64,000 nt of DNA from Macrostomum hystrix (taxonomy: Eukaryota > Platyhelminthes > Macrostomidae), in contig CATNEN010000038.1 in NCBI GenBank assembly GCA_950097015.1, forward strand, positions 6,807,001-6,871,000. Direction: 5' to 3'. Under the pieces are notes generated by a model. That model was not told where the DNA came from and did no database searches. It saw only the letters and a list, made by a program, of their open reading frames with translations. The first letter of the stretch is position 1, and every line of letters begins with the position of its first letter. Below, one piece after another: positions 1 through 27,644 of this stretch. A program made the translations under genes and the position numbers.

Positions 1-16012
<16,012 letters not shown>

Positions 16013-16695
16013 ATTAAAACAACTGCTGCAAACTGCTTTTAGCCATTGAATTCAATATCAATTGTTTCACTTTAGTCAAAGCTTTTTGCTTTCTATATTT
16101 GGTAATTTATTATTACACTATCCATATTTTTGTCATCGGCATTAAAAAATCTAACGAGCGAGAATCTGACGAGAATCTACCCACCTCAAATTATTCAACC
16201 AATCATAGTGCCACTAATGCCCAGGCGGAGTGAGGTGGTGGGGGCGGGGAAGGAATTCCGATAGGCCTACCCTTCGGCGTCAACCAATAAACGTTGAGAA
16301 AGAAGGCTATTTTTAGATACGGTCTGATTGTTTATTTATTCAGAATTAGGCGCCCTAATTTGTAGTCTAGCTATTTTGAACTTTCTGCTAGTTCTATCAT
16401 TTTCTAAACGCTCTTTTTCTCGGCGTGATTTTCTTGCATAGATTTTGTGCTCACCTCATAGTTGTAATTTGTTTGCAGACTGATACTTATACTTAGTGTT
16501 GCATAAGTTATATATATTGACAATTTCATATACAGGTCGTTTATACTGACATACTGAAATTATATATCGTTATTAACTAAGCCTTAATTGTCTTTGCACT
16601 GCTTGCGATGTCGCGCTGGTACATGACATGACATTATAGATTCATTCCGGTAAAAAACTCACGTTCTCATCTTTCCTTTCCTTTCCTTTCCTTTC
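16013..16695 (+). other. 3' flank of TMEM245
   Basis: attaaa lies directly after the stop (16013-16018) and a perfect aataaa at 16286-16291. Either could be the polyadenylation signal. The rest is unique AT-rich sequence ending in four ctttc units (about 16674-16696). Confidence 0.45.
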
Positions 16696-16699
16696 CATT

Positions 16700-17862
16700 G
16701 ATTCACTCACAGTTAAGCATTGATTCACTCACAGTTGAGCATTGATTCACTCACAATTGAGCATTGATTCACTCACAGTTGAGCATTGATTCACTCACAG
16801 TTGAGCATTGATTCACTCACAGTTGAGCATTGATTCACTCACAATTGAGCATTGATTCACTCACAGTTGAGCATTGATTCACTCACAATTGAGCATTGAT
16901 TCACTCACAGTTGAGCATTGATTCACTCACAGTTGAGCATTATTCACTCACAATTGAGCATTGATTCACTCACAATTGAGCATTGATTCACTCACAGTTG
17001 AGCATTATTCACTCACAATTGAGCATTGATTCACTCACAGTTGAGCATTGATTCACTCACAATTGAGCATTGATTCACTCACAGTTGAGCATTGATTCAC
17101 TCACAATTGAGCATTGATTCACTCACAGTTGAGCATTGATTCACTCACAGTTGAGCATTATTCACTCACAATTGAGCATTGATTCACTCACAATTGAGCA
17201 TTGATTCACTCACAGTTGAGCATTATTCACTCACAATTGAGCATTGATTCACTCACAGTTGAGCATTGATTCACTCACAATTGAGCATTGATTCACTCAC
17301 AATTGAGCATTGATTCACTCACAATTGAGCATTGATTCACTCACAGTTGAGCATTGACTCACTCACAATTGAGCATTGATTCACTCACAATTGAGCATTG
17401 ATTCACTCACAATTGAGCATTGATTCACTCACAATTGAGCATTGATTCACTCACAGTTGAGCATTGATTCACTCACAGTTGAGCATTATTCACTCACAAT
17501 TGAGCATTGATTCACTCACAATTGAGCATTGATTCACTCACAGTTGAGCATTATTCACTCACAATTGAGCATTGATTCACTCACAGTTGAGCATTGATTC
17601 ACTCACAATTGAGCATTGATTCACTCACAGTTGAGCATTGATTCACTCACAATTGAGCATTGATTCACTCACAATTGAGCATTGATTCACTCACAGTTGA
17701 GCATTGACTCACTCACAATTGAGCATTGATTCACTCACAGTTGAGCATTGATTCACTCACAGTTGAGCATTGATTCACTCACAGTTGAGCATTGATTCAC
17801 TCACAGTTGAGCATTGACTCACTCACAGTTGAGCATTGATTCACTCACAGTTGAGCATTGAT
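16700..17862. repeat. 22-bp minisatellite, about 53 copies
   Basis: Units are attgattcactcacarttga followed by gc. A or G at one position alternates in runs, and a two-base-shorter variant (attattcac) recurs with a fixed neighbour context, giving higher-order blocks near 16935, 17155 and 17480. Confidence 0.95.
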
Positions 17863-17937
17863 TGGTTAAATGGCGATTGGTTAAATATTTATTAAGTAGT
17901 TAATCAAGGATAGTAAAAGTACATTCTGTCATTGCCG

Positions 17938-18154
17938 TCATCGCCTGTCGTTGCCCTGAGGAGCTTGCGATGCCTTCCAGCGCGAGATGTACAGCTTCCT
18001 GATGAGGTCCCTCTCGGATGCAGTCAAACTCACCGGGTGCAGCCAGGTGTGAGTGATGCCCAGCACGGTGTGCAGGTGTGCGAGGGCGGCCAGGGCGCAG
18101 GTGGCGGCGATGCATGCGAATGTGTACCACAGCAGCGCGAGCTCAGTAGAATTT
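17938..18154 (-). CDS. Orphan terminal exon with one membrane segment
   Basis: The minus strand reads from an acceptor (gatgatccag at 18155) to a TGA at 17938-17940. About 71 residues begin LNSTEL (an N-glycosylation sequon), continue with a hydrophobic stretch around WYTFACIAATCALAALAH, and end with a basic tail (DLIRKLYISRWKAS). The base composition is GC-rich like the real exons here and unlike its flanks. Entry phase is 0. It has the layout of a single-pass protein end: stalk, membrane helix, short cytosolic tail. It could be the missing 3' exon of the ephrin gene 17 kb upstream on the same strand, but the last ephrin exon found ends in phase 1, so one more exon would be needed. I do not recognise the family. 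Confidence 0.35.
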
Positions 18155-18299
18155 AGCTGGATCATCAGATAAATGAATGCAGTTTAGCAATTAATATTTT
18201 TGGTTGGATTTTAGTAGATTGTTAAAATAGCAAAGCAAAGGAAGATATTGAAAAAAATTGGCCAGAGACAGAAAAACAGACAAGGACTTTTAAAAAAGA

Positions 18300-18440
18300 G
18301 CATCCATTATAATATAACATTGTCATTCAATTTTGTGAGTTCAAGTGTCCCTTTTCGGGGTATCAATGAATGAAATTTCGTCGCGAATTTTCTTAGTCTA
18401 TGGTAAAACATGTTCCAACCACGCAAGTTCCAAATTCTTA
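18300..18440. repeat. Left copy of an inverted dispersed repeat
   Basis: About 85 bp around 18338-18425 (ttcaagtgtcccttttcggg through the tcaatgaatgaaatttcgtc and tagtctatggtaaaaca cores) is the reverse complement, with few mismatches, of 23005-23090. Confidence 0.75.
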
Positions 18441-18787
18441 GAATAGGATTCTTGGAAAGCAGTGCCCGCACAACGGTAACTGCAAAACGCCGACAGGAGG
18501 CATCACCAAATGTCCCACAGCAGTCTGCCGCTTTCGCCAATTTTATTCCCCGAGTCTCAGGGATGAAATGCTCAGCCAGGGACTTCTGACAGGCTCTGCT
18601 TTCAACTCATTTGGGAATTTTGCTTTTCGGGGAGGTCGGGAGAGTTCGAGAGAGGTAGGGGCTCGAATCCCAGCCCAAGTAAGCGATTTTATCCCAAATA
18701 TTCTCACCTTTCCACCCAGGTTTTTTAAACTAAATTCTCTAGATTCATTTATTCACTTCTTACAACTGCACCTCAATACTTTTTTTC
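18441..18787. other. Unique sequence between dispersed repeat and array
   Basis: No supported gene. ggggctcgaatcccag at about 18659 resembles a tRNA B-box but lacks a convincing A-box or cloverleaf. Confidence 0.4.
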
Positions 18788-19535
18788 AGAGAGAGATCAG
18801 AGAGATCAGAGAGATCAGAGAGAGATCAGAGAGATCAGAGAGATCAGAGAGATCAGAGAGAGATCAGAGAGATTAGAGAGAGATTAGAGAGAGATCAGAG
18901 AGATTAGAGAGAGATCAGAGAGATTAGAGAGAGATCAGAGAGTTCAGAGAGAGATCAGAGAGATTAGAGAGAGATCAGAGAGTTCAGAGAGAGATCAGAG
19001 AGATCAGAGAGAGATCAGAGAGATTAGAGAGAGATCAGAGAGATTAGAGAGAGATCAGAGAGTTCAGAGAGAGATCAGAGAGATTAGAGAGAGATCAGAG
19101 AGTTCAGAGAGATCAGAGAGAGATCAGAGAGATCAGAGAGAGATCAGAGAGATCAGAGAGATCAGAGAGAGCAGAGAGATCAGAGAGATCAGAGAGATCA
19201 GAGAGATCAGAGAGATCAGAGAGAGATCAGAGAGATCAGAGAGAGCAGAGAGATCAGAGAGATCAGAGAGATCATAGAGAGATCAGAGAGATCAGAGAGA
19301 TCAGAGAGATCAGAGAGAGATCAGAGAGATCAGAGAGAGCAGAGAGATCAGAGAGATCAGAGAGATCAGACAGATCAGAGAGAGATCAGACAGATCAGAG
19401 AGATCAGAGAGAGATCAGAGAGATCAGAGAGATCAGAGAGAGATCAGAGAGATCAGACAGATCAGAGAGATCAGAGAGATCAGAGAGAGATCAGAGAGAT
19501 CAGAGAGATCAGAGAGATCAGAGAGAGATTCAGAT
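18788..19535. repeat. agagagatc microsatellite/minisatellite
   Basis: About 750 bp of 9-bp (agagagatc) and 11-bp (agagagagatc) units, with ttagagag and ttcagag variants concentrated in the left half. Confidence 0.95.
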
Positions 19536-19650
19536 CTTTTCACTGACTTTCAGATCCCTTCACTGACGTTCAGATTCCTTTCACTGACGTTCAGATCCCT
19601 TCACTGACATTCAGATCCCTTCACTGACGTTCAGATCCCTTCACTGGCCA
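19536..19650. repeat. 20-bp repeat ttcactgacgttcagatccc
   Basis: About five copies, abutting the LTR-element fragment. Confidence 0.9.
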
Positions 19651-20200
19651 GTTCGGGAGAACGTGGTGCCGGAGGCGCTAAGCCTCTCTGGCAGGCCGCC
19701 CGTCTGTATGAGGAGCAGTGGCAGGACCCGCTGCTGAGCAAGACGTTCCAGGCGTTGGCGACAGGCGACGGTCTGTCTGAGACCTGGGCGGCCCAGGTTC
19801 GCGAGCTGCTGGACGGAGCATCATTAAGTGCGGCGGGCGTTCTGCAGTCCCACGGCAAGCCAGTCATCCCGGGCCGCCTGTGGCCGAACTTCCTGCAGGC
19901 GTCGCATTCCTTCGACCACCTGGGTGCTGACAGGACGGTGGCGATGCTGGCGAAGCACTGTTGGTGGCTGGGCCCTTTTTCAAGATGTGTAACACCTTCT
20001 TCAAGTGGATGGAGACATGGCGATGATTGACGCCTGGATAGTGGTGGATGCAGCCGGCACTGCGAGCAGCTGGACATCGAGAAAACTCGCACATCGCTAT
20101 TCCACCCAAGCGGCAAGGGCTTGCACAGCACAACCGGCCTCAGGCCGTTCCAGATCCTGCACGCCACGGCCCGGAGTAGAGTGTACACGCCTGCGTGCGT
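19651..20200 (+). mobile_element. LTR-retrotransposon integrase fragment (Gypsy-like)
   Basis: Plus-strand frame 19651-20030 contains PLWQAARLYEEQWQDP, GVLQSHGKPVIPGRLWP, FLQASHSFDHLGADRT and LAKHCWWLGPF. This is the linker plus the start of the H2C2 zinc-binding integrase domain (H-x3-H replaced by SHSFDHLG). After a frame break and a large deletion, another frame near 20050-20150 gives CEQLDIEKTRTSLFHPSGKG, the usual end of the integrase catalytic core. The DDE core between them is missing. The element is dead. Gypsy is favoured from the ADRT...HCWW pattern; BEL/Pao cannot be excluded. Confidence 0.7.
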
Positions 20201-20436
20201 GTTGGCGGGCGTGCTTGGGGGCGGGTAATGTGTGGGTGGTGAGTAGATATGTGTTGATGTGATTGACCTTATGAAATAAAGGTTGAATCGAATCAAGAAC
20301 AAGTGCAAATTAGTAATGAGTAATTTGGTGCTCAGCACCTTTTTAACTTACCAATTTCCAAGTGTCGGACAGTGTTTGACAGTTTCGGGCTACCCAAGTA
20401 GATATAACGACAATTTAGTAGTCCACGTGTTCGTCA

Positions 20437-22225
20437 TGGCTGCGACTCAAGTACATTTTGATCCAGATGTACCGACTCCGAATTTGAGAAGGAGGAAGAA
20501 TGGCTAACTGCGGACGAGGATGAAGGGGAAATAGAGGAGGACCTCTATCTCCAGCCAAATGAAGTTGCCGACAACTTTCTGAATGATGCTTGGGCGGCAC
20601 GGGAACCTGGGCAGGATCAACGGCCTGATGTAGAACCCGAGTTCTTGGGAATGCCCGGCCTGGACACTGACTTGCCGAGGCCAGAGATCGCCGATAACGA
20701 TCCAGCTGCGTTTTTAAAGCTATTTCTGACCGTTGGTCTGCTGCAACAACTCTGCAATGGGACCAAATGGCATAAATTCGATAAGCTGCAAGCGTCGATG
20801 CACCACGGGCTAGCGGAATGGGCGGCAACGCCTCCCCGCTGCATCCGAAGGATGCCCCCTGCAGCTAAGTGAAGTGAGTCAAGCGCCGATGCAGAACCTG
20901 CCGCAAATGTTCTCTACTTGGAAAGACGCGACAATGGACAAGATAAAACAGTTTGTCGCTATGTTGCTTTACATGGGAATAGTTGAAAAGCCAGAGATAG
21001 CCAGCTATTGGAGCAACGATGATTTCTACGCGACACCTTTTTTAACAACTCGCTTGCCTAACAAGAGACAGGTACCAACAGATCAGTAGCCTACTGCGAT
21101 TCTATGACTGCAACAACTTCGATGGAAACGACCCACTAGCAAAGGCGAGACCAATTATTGCGCGTGTAGCTGAGATTTGTCGCAGTGTTCGCATGCCAGA
21201 AAAGGAAATTAGTGTCGATGAAGAGCTAGTCCTGTACAGGGGTCGCGTCATTTTCGTCGGTATATTCCATCTAAGAGAGCGCGATATGGTATTAAACTGT
21301 ATTACCTTTGCGAAGATAGATCCGGTTACGTCAGCAACTTCTTAGTACACTCTAGCAGGGCTGAGAATGAGCGATTCGGTCGAGGTCTCGGGTGTGGCGG
21401 TGTAGAGAGTTGTAAAATATGCTTTTGCTTAACGCGCTACTTAAAGTAATGTCACAAGGAAACCTCAGCCATAACGTTTAATCTATTTTTAGGAATGAGT
21501 AATGCGCTATTTTTAGAAACAGGTCATGTGACGTGAAACCGGAGAACTGGTTCTCGACAGCTGGATTTGCTTGAATTCCAAATATGGTAAAACAAACAAT
21601 TATGACTCATCGGTTTCTGCATCTGTATTTACACAATATTCCAACAGGAATAATAATTCGCGTTAAAAATAACCGACAGGAAGAGCTCGGGCCAAAAAAG
21701 AGTTCATTTCCTCGACACACAATGCATAGCCCAACTTCACCCTGTTCACCGGATTGTGCGTGGAAATGGACTGGTCATCGAGCAGAAGCCACAGACAGTC
21801 GTATTCTACAACAGGTTTATGGGCGGTGTCGGCAGGCTGGACTCTGCCTTGCAGCCATACAACCCGAGCCGGCGGACTCAGAAGTGGCCCGCATAGCTCG
21901 GCGCGCATCTTTTTCTTGTGCGGGCCAGAAACGGCTGGATTGTGTACCGATCTTGCGGTGGTAGACTCGAGTTTCTAAAGTTTTTGGAAACATCCTCAAG
22001 AACTTTATCGACTTCACTAAAACAGGTATTCGAGCTTCTCGGACACAGCAGCAGCCTGCAGCGGCTCATTAACAGCTCTCGCTGAAGCGCATTGAAGCCA
22101 CCGAAGTGCAGGCTCGACCAACAAAGCGGTGCAGGCAGTGCTATAGGAACTGCCCGGCCAAGAAAACTGTCTTCTGCTGTGGCTCATGCGAAGGCAACCC
22201 TGGACTGTGCGCAGCACAGGTGTAA
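20437..22225 (+). mobile_element. Decayed full-length piggyBac-type transposase
   Basis: Reading across at least four frames, the order of a piggyBac transposase is visible. MAATQVHFDPD is followed by an acidic N-terminus (EEEWLTADEDEGE), then AAFLKLFLTVGLLQQLCNGT, MDKIKQFVAMLLYMGIVEKP, EIASYWSNDDFY, ISVDEELVLYRGR (first catalytic D), YIPSKRARYGIKLYYLCEDR and GYVSNFLVHSS. A fragment ENWFSTAGFA near 21550 and VVFYNRFMGGVGRLDSALQP near 21800 come next, and the C-terminal cysteine-rich domain lies near 22125-22210 (CRQCYRNCPAKKTVFCCGSC). GVGR replaces the usual GVDR, so a catalytic aspartate appears lost. Frameshifts and stops make it non-functional. I did not locate the TTAA target duplications or terminal repeats. 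Confidence 0.82.
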
Positions 22226-22334
22226 CTTAAAATTACGCTCGTGCTTCTTAAATATCAAATCCAAAAGTAGCTCAAACGACATCTGCAACTTGTTTACAAG
22301 AAAAATGTTATTGTTTCTTTTAGTCCAATACTAT

Positions 22335-22985
22335 ATTAACTATTCACTCTATCCAATATTCCATCATATATTCACTCTATCCAATATTCCATCATATATT
22401 CACTCTATCCAATATTCCATCATATATTCACTCTATCCAATACTCCATCAAATATTCACTCTATCCAATACTCCATCACATCTTCACTCTATCCAATACT
22501 CCATCATATATTCACTCTATCCAATATTCCATCATATATTCACTCTATCCAATATTCCATCATATTTTCACTCTATCCAATATTCCATCATATCTTCACT
22601 CTATCCAATATTCCATCATATATTCACCCTATCCAATATTCCATCATATCTTCACTCTATCCAATATTCCATCATATATTCACTCTATCCAATACTCCAT
22701 CAAATATTCACTCTATCCAATATTCCATCATATATTCACTCTATCCAATATTCCATCATATATTCACTGTATCCAATATTCCATCATATATTCACTCTAT
22801 CCAATATTCCATCATATATTCACTCTATCCAATATTCCATCATATCTTCACTCTATCCAATATTCCATCATATATTCACTCTATCCAATACTCCATCAAA
22901 TATTCACTCTATCCAATATTCCATCATATATTCACTCTATCCAATATTCCATCATATATTCACTGTATCCAATATTCCATCATAT
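22335..22985. repeat. 28-bp minisatellite, about 23 copies
   Basis: Units contain ttcactctatccaatattcc then atcatata. It abuts the end of the piggyBac remnant on one side and the right copy of the inverted repeat on the other. Confidence 0.94.
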
Positions 22986-22999
22986 ATAAAATATAAAAG

Positions 23000-23092
23000 C
23001 ATACTTGGTTGGAACTTGTTTTACCATAGACTAAGAAAATTCGTGACGAAATTTCATTCATTGATACCCCGAAAAGGGACACTTAAACTTGA
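23000..23092. repeat. Right copy of inverted dispersed repeat
   Basis: Contains ttttaccatagactaagaaa and tttcattcattgataccccg, matching the reverse complement of about 18338-18425. The two copies bracket 4.6 kb that holds the integrase and piggyBac remnants. Confidence 0.75.
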
Positions 23093-23406
23093 GCGATTCC
23101 AGCTGCGATTCCAGCTGCGATTCTTGCTGCGATTCCAGCTGCGATTCTAGCTGCGATTCTCGCTGCGATTCCAGCTGCGATTCCAGCTGCGATTCTAGCT
23201 GCGATTCCAGCTGCAATTCTAGCTGCGATTCTGGCTGCGATTCCAGCTGCGATTCTAGCTGCTATTCTAGCTGCGATTCTAGCTGCGATTCCAGCTGCGA
23301 TTCCAGCTGCGATTCTAGCTGCAATTCTAGCTGCGATTCTAGCCGCGATTCCAGCTGCGATTCTAGCTGCAATTCTAGCTGCGATTCTAGCTGCGATTCC
23401 AGCTAA
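23093..23406. repeat. 12-bp minisatellite ctgcgattctag (copy 1)
   Basis: About 26 units alternating ctgcgattctag and ctgcgattccag. It shares its unit with the larger array at 25.0-25.9 kb. Confidence 0.94.
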
Positions 23407-24045
23407 GATTGCAGCTCCGATTCTAACAGGTGAGCTTGTTGAAACAGTGACAACTCTGTATTTACTCTGTAAATCTCAAAGCGATAAATTTTTCGCAGCT
23501 ATTCGCTCAGAAGCGGCATAAATAAAAGGATTTTATATTTAAGTGCAAGTAACGCAAGTGTTAGCCAGGGCTGCATTCTCTGTACATGAAAGACGGCGCG
23601 ATTTCTTTGCAAGACTGATCGATACAGAGCAGTTACTTCAAATAGAACACAATTTTTAAGTCTCGAAAAGCAATACATACTACTGTGAACAGTTGCAGTA
23701 GTGCATCTAGTGGTGATTTGTTTTAGATGCTTGAAAATATAAATCACAAAAATGTTGCCTTATTAGGTTGCTAATACAGTCAGCAAAAAGGTCGGCCTAT
23801 ATTGGCTGAGACTAACGGGTTAACGTGTTAACAATCGCTGAGCAGCTATTAGTGCCAGAATCAAAATGGCAACAACGGCAGCTGATGGCGACGTGGAAGC
23901 GGCGCCGACAATCACATTGGTCTGAGCTCGCCTGGCCAAGTCTGAAATTCAGGGGGCACTCGTTTCTTGGAAACTGTTGAAATCACTCGGGTTTCTGGTG
24001 CAGTGCGTTAATTTTTCTGCCCTGATATGCTGTCTCCCCTGACAC
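23407..24045. other. Unique sequence, no gene recognised
   Basis: A phrase ttgctaatac(a/t)gtcagcaaa at about 23769 recurs near 58893 at the nAChR 3' end, so some of this may be old repeat. No exon seen. Confidence 0.4.
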
Positions 24046-24047
24046 CC

Positions 24048-24402
24048 CAGTATCCCATCTGACACCCAGTGTCTCCCCTGGCACTCTAGTGTCCCCATGA
24101 CACCCCGAGTATCTCCCTGACAACCCAGTGTTCCCCTGACACCCAAGTGTCTCCCCTGACACCCAAGTGTCTCCCCTGACACCCAAGTGTCTCCCCTGAC
24201 ACCCAAGTGTCTCCCCTGACACCCAAGTGTCTCCCCTGACACCCAAGTGTCTCCCCTGACACCCAAGTGTCTCCCCTGACACCCAGTGTCTCCCCTGACA
24301 CCCAGTGTCTCCCCTGACACTCTAGTGTCCCCATGACACCCCCGAGTATCTCCCTGACACCCCTGTGTCGCTCCTGACACCCCAATATCTCCCATAACAC
24401 TC
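24048..24402. repeat. 20-bp minisatellite acacccaagtgtctcccctg
   Basis: About 18 units. The left and right edges carry matching sets of variant units (tctagtgtccccatgacacc, gagtatctccctgaca), suggesting a block duplication. Confidence 0.92.
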
Positions 24403-25030
24403 CGTGTTTGTTGCATTATGAATATCTAAGTTTTCGTTATATTCCTTCAGTTGAAGCAGTACTGCCTTGTCGCAATCCTCCGATTTCTGCTTGTTAAAAG
24501 CAATACGTTCTCATTTGTTCTCATTAGCGACTCGAATACAGCGTGGGATTTGAGTACCCGCGATGACAATTAACTATAGGATTGCTCGGCCTATTGGATA
24601 CATCGAGAGCTTGTTATTCGTTCTGTTGCTGCCCGGACAGACGAGCGAACTCAAGCGAATGGGAATTCGATACTCAGCTAGAGCGCACTATAGTCTTTCT
24701 ATTCTATATCCTGTTTTGAGGATCCTCACAGGTGAGCAGCATTTAGAAGGGGGATATTATTTAGGATTTGGAATTTCATCTACAGGTACATGCACTGAAT
24801 GTTTTTCGGTTTGCATTTTAATGCATTTTATCTGCATGGCTACAAAATGAAACTCGCGAAAATTTAATCCCTTTCGAGCGTAATGCAAGCCTTGAATAAT
24901 TGCTCCGTGGAGTAATCTAGCTGTATGCTCAATGCTCAAGTCTCAATGATGCAGTGACCAGTTAGAGGTACTGCTAATTATTGTAAGGCAGAACAGAAAA
25001 TGGAAGCAATCCATGCTGCTGGTAAATACT
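24403..25030. other. Unique sequence between arrays
   Basis: No supported gene. Open frames near 24563-24850 lack family features. Confidence 0.4.
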
Positions 25031-25915
25031 GCCTCGCTGCGATTCTAGCTGCGATTCTAGCTGTGATTCCAGCTGGATTCTAGCTGCGATTCTTGCAGAG
25101 ATTCTTGCAGCGATTCTAGCTGCGATTCCAGCTGCGATTCTAGCTGCGATTCCAGCTGCGATTCTAGCAGCGATTCTAGCAGCAATTCTAGCTGCGATTC
25201 TAGCTGCGATTCCAGCTGCGATTCTAGCAACGATTCTAGCAGCAATTCTAGCTGCGATTCTAGCTGCGATTCTAACTGCGATTCTAGCTGCGATTCTAGC
25301 TATGATTCTTGCAGCGGTTCTAGCTGCGATTCTTGCAGCGATTCCAGCTGCGATTCTTGCAGAGATTCCAGCTGCGATTCTTGCAGCGATTCCAGCTGCG
25401 ATTCTTGCAGCGATTCCAGCTGCGATTCTTGCAACGTTTCTAGCAGCAATTCTAGCTGCGATTCTAGCTGCGATTCTAGCTGCGATTCTTGCAACGTTTC
25501 TAGCAGCAATTCTAGCTGCGATTCTAGCTGCGATTCTAGCTGCGATTCTAACTGCGATTCTAGCTGCGATTCTAGCTATGATTCTTGCAGCGGTTCTAGC
25601 TGCGATTCTTGCAGCGATTCTTGCAGCGATTCTAGCTGCGATTCTAGCTGCGATTCTAGCTGCGATTCTAGCTGCGATTCCAGCTGCGATTCTAGCTGCG
25701 ATTCTAACTGCGATTCTAGCTGCGATTCTAGCTATGATTCTTGCAGCGATTCTAGCTGCGATTCTAGCTGCGATTCTAGCTGCGATTCTAGCTGCGATTC
25801 TTGCAGCGATTCCAGCTGCGATTCTTGCAGCGATTCCAGCTGCGATTCTTGCAGCGATTCCAGCTGCGATTCTTGCAGCGATTCTAGCTGCGATTCTAGC
25901 TGCGATTCTTTCTAT
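25031..25915. repeat. 12-bp minisatellite ctgcgattctag (copy 2), about 73 copies
   Basis: Same unit as 23.1-23.4 kb. Contains higher-order blocks marked by tatgattcttgcagcggt (25305, 25577, 25732) and gcaacgtttctagcagcaat (twice). Confidence 0.95.
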
Positions 25916-26310
25916 CTTTATAGTACAACTCTGTTCCGATTCTAGTAATGCTCGAGCAAAAACTATCTTCATTTTGTCTCAATCATATTTTAGCTTCAAA
26001 AAGGTTTTTAAACTCAGCCAAATACTTTGTTAAACTGTTCTTACATTTTCCAGCAGAATTAAATTGTTTTATGACTTTGGTTTAATTCGATGAAATAGTC
26101 TATGCTTAAACTACTGTAATAAAATTATAATTCTAAGGTGACAATGACACGCGTGAAACATTGAAAGCTGGGCTTTTTACAACCCAGACTGCCAGCTCTT
26201 CATTGTGGTATTGTGATTTCACTCTCTATTTAATTGCTCGAGAAATATTAGATGCCACAAAAGTGTGAGAACACTGGCTTCCGCTTACACAGGTTATGTC
26301 TACTCGGCGC
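25916..26310. other. Unique AT-rich sequence
   Basis: Nothing recognised. Confidence 0.4.
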
Positions 26311-26319
26311 AGATTTGAG

Positions 26320-26990
26320 ACCTTATAGAGAGGAGAGAAGTAGAAATGAGAGGGAAAGAGAGAGGAGAGAAGTAGAGATGAGAGGGTAGAGGGAGAGGAG
26401 AGAAGTAGAGATGAGAGAGAGAGGGGAGAGAGAAGTAGAGATGAGAGGGTAGAGAGAGGAGAGAAGTAGAGATGAGAGGTAGAGAGAGAGAAGAGAAATA
26501 GAGATGAGAGGGAAAGAGAGAGAGGAGAGAAGTAGAGATGAGAGGGTAGAGGGAGAGGAGAGAAGTAGAGATGAGAGGGTAGAGGGAGAGGAGAGAAGTA
26601 GAGATGAGAGGGAGAGAGAGGAGAGAAGTAGAGATGAGAGGGAGAGAGAGAGGAGAGAAGTAGAGATGAGAGGGTAGAGGGAGAGGAGAGAAGTAGAGAT
26701 GAGAGAGAGAGAGAGGGGAGAGAGAAGTAGAGATGAGAGGGTAGAGGGAGAGGAGAGAAGTAGAGATGAGAGGGTAGAGGGAGAGGAGAGAAGTAGAGAT
26801 GAGAGGGTAGAGGGAGAGGAGAGAAGTAGAGATGAGAGGGAGAGAGAGGAGAGAAGTAGAGATGAGAGGGTAGAGGGAGAGGAGAGAAGTAGAGATGAGA
26901 GAGAGAGAGGGGAGAGAGAAGTAGAGATGAGAAGGAAAGAATGAAAAAGAGAGAAGTAGAGATGAGAGGGAGTTACAGAGAGGAGAAAAT
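26320..26990. repeat. Purine minisatellite gagagaagtagagatgagag
   Basis: About 670 bp of 22-34 bp units of almost pure purine on the plus strand, with ggtagagggaga and ggagagaga spacers. Confidence 0.94.
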
Positions 26991-27640
26991 TTGAGATGGG
27001 GTGTTAGTGTAGCAAGCACAGTGTTAAATCAGAGAGTGAGTTGAGTAGAGTGAGTTGCTCAAGCAAGTCCAAATGAAATTCACTACATCACGTGGCTAGA
27101 TTGCGTGACTTGGAGCTTTTAGACGCGAATCGGCAGGAAATTCCGGATTTCTCAGTTTCTCTCGGAGTCGGTGGAGCAGAATTTGAGGAAAAATTACTGT
27201 ACAAGCAAGTTTGAGCATAAAATCTGTCGCTAAACCCAGCACTTAGTGGTGATGAAGAACCCACCCGCTAGTAGCCTAAATCACCTGAGGCACGAGAGAA
27301 CAAATTTTCTTTCCTTTTCATTGATTTTGCGGGCTATGCCTGCTTGCGGTTTCAAAAAAGCCGGCTAGCAACAAAGTGGATAATTAATTAGGGCCAATTA
27401 AGTGGACATTCGGTTAGTGTCCAATTTCTCGCGGTAATGTTATCAGATCTGAGAATTGGAAATCAGATATGAGGTTATGCAAGCCTTTGTGATTCTGGTT
27501 AGCTTGCTGGGCAGATCTGCTATTAGAAGAAAATCTAATTCAGGCGACCACGCCTCAGAATTTAATTATAACTTTTCTGCCTTTAGGCGTTAACCATGTA
27601 TTCCTGCAAAAACATCTGCTATCTCTCACTTTCTACCCTT
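26991..27640. other. Unique sequence
   Basis: No exon, RNA or element recognised. Confidence 0.4.
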
Positions 27641-27644
27641 CCAC

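Noticed and set aside
16700-17862. CRISPR-like regular repeat
   Set aside because: The units are contiguous with no unique spacers, and this is an animal genome.
19631-20338. Minus-strand 235-codon frame
   Set aside because: Antisense of the Gypsy-like integrase remnant. No domain in this frame.
24974-26033. Alanine/isoleucine-rich repeat frames resembling antifreeze or silk proteins
   Set aside because: Artefact of the 12-bp ctgcgattctag array, with open frames on both strands.
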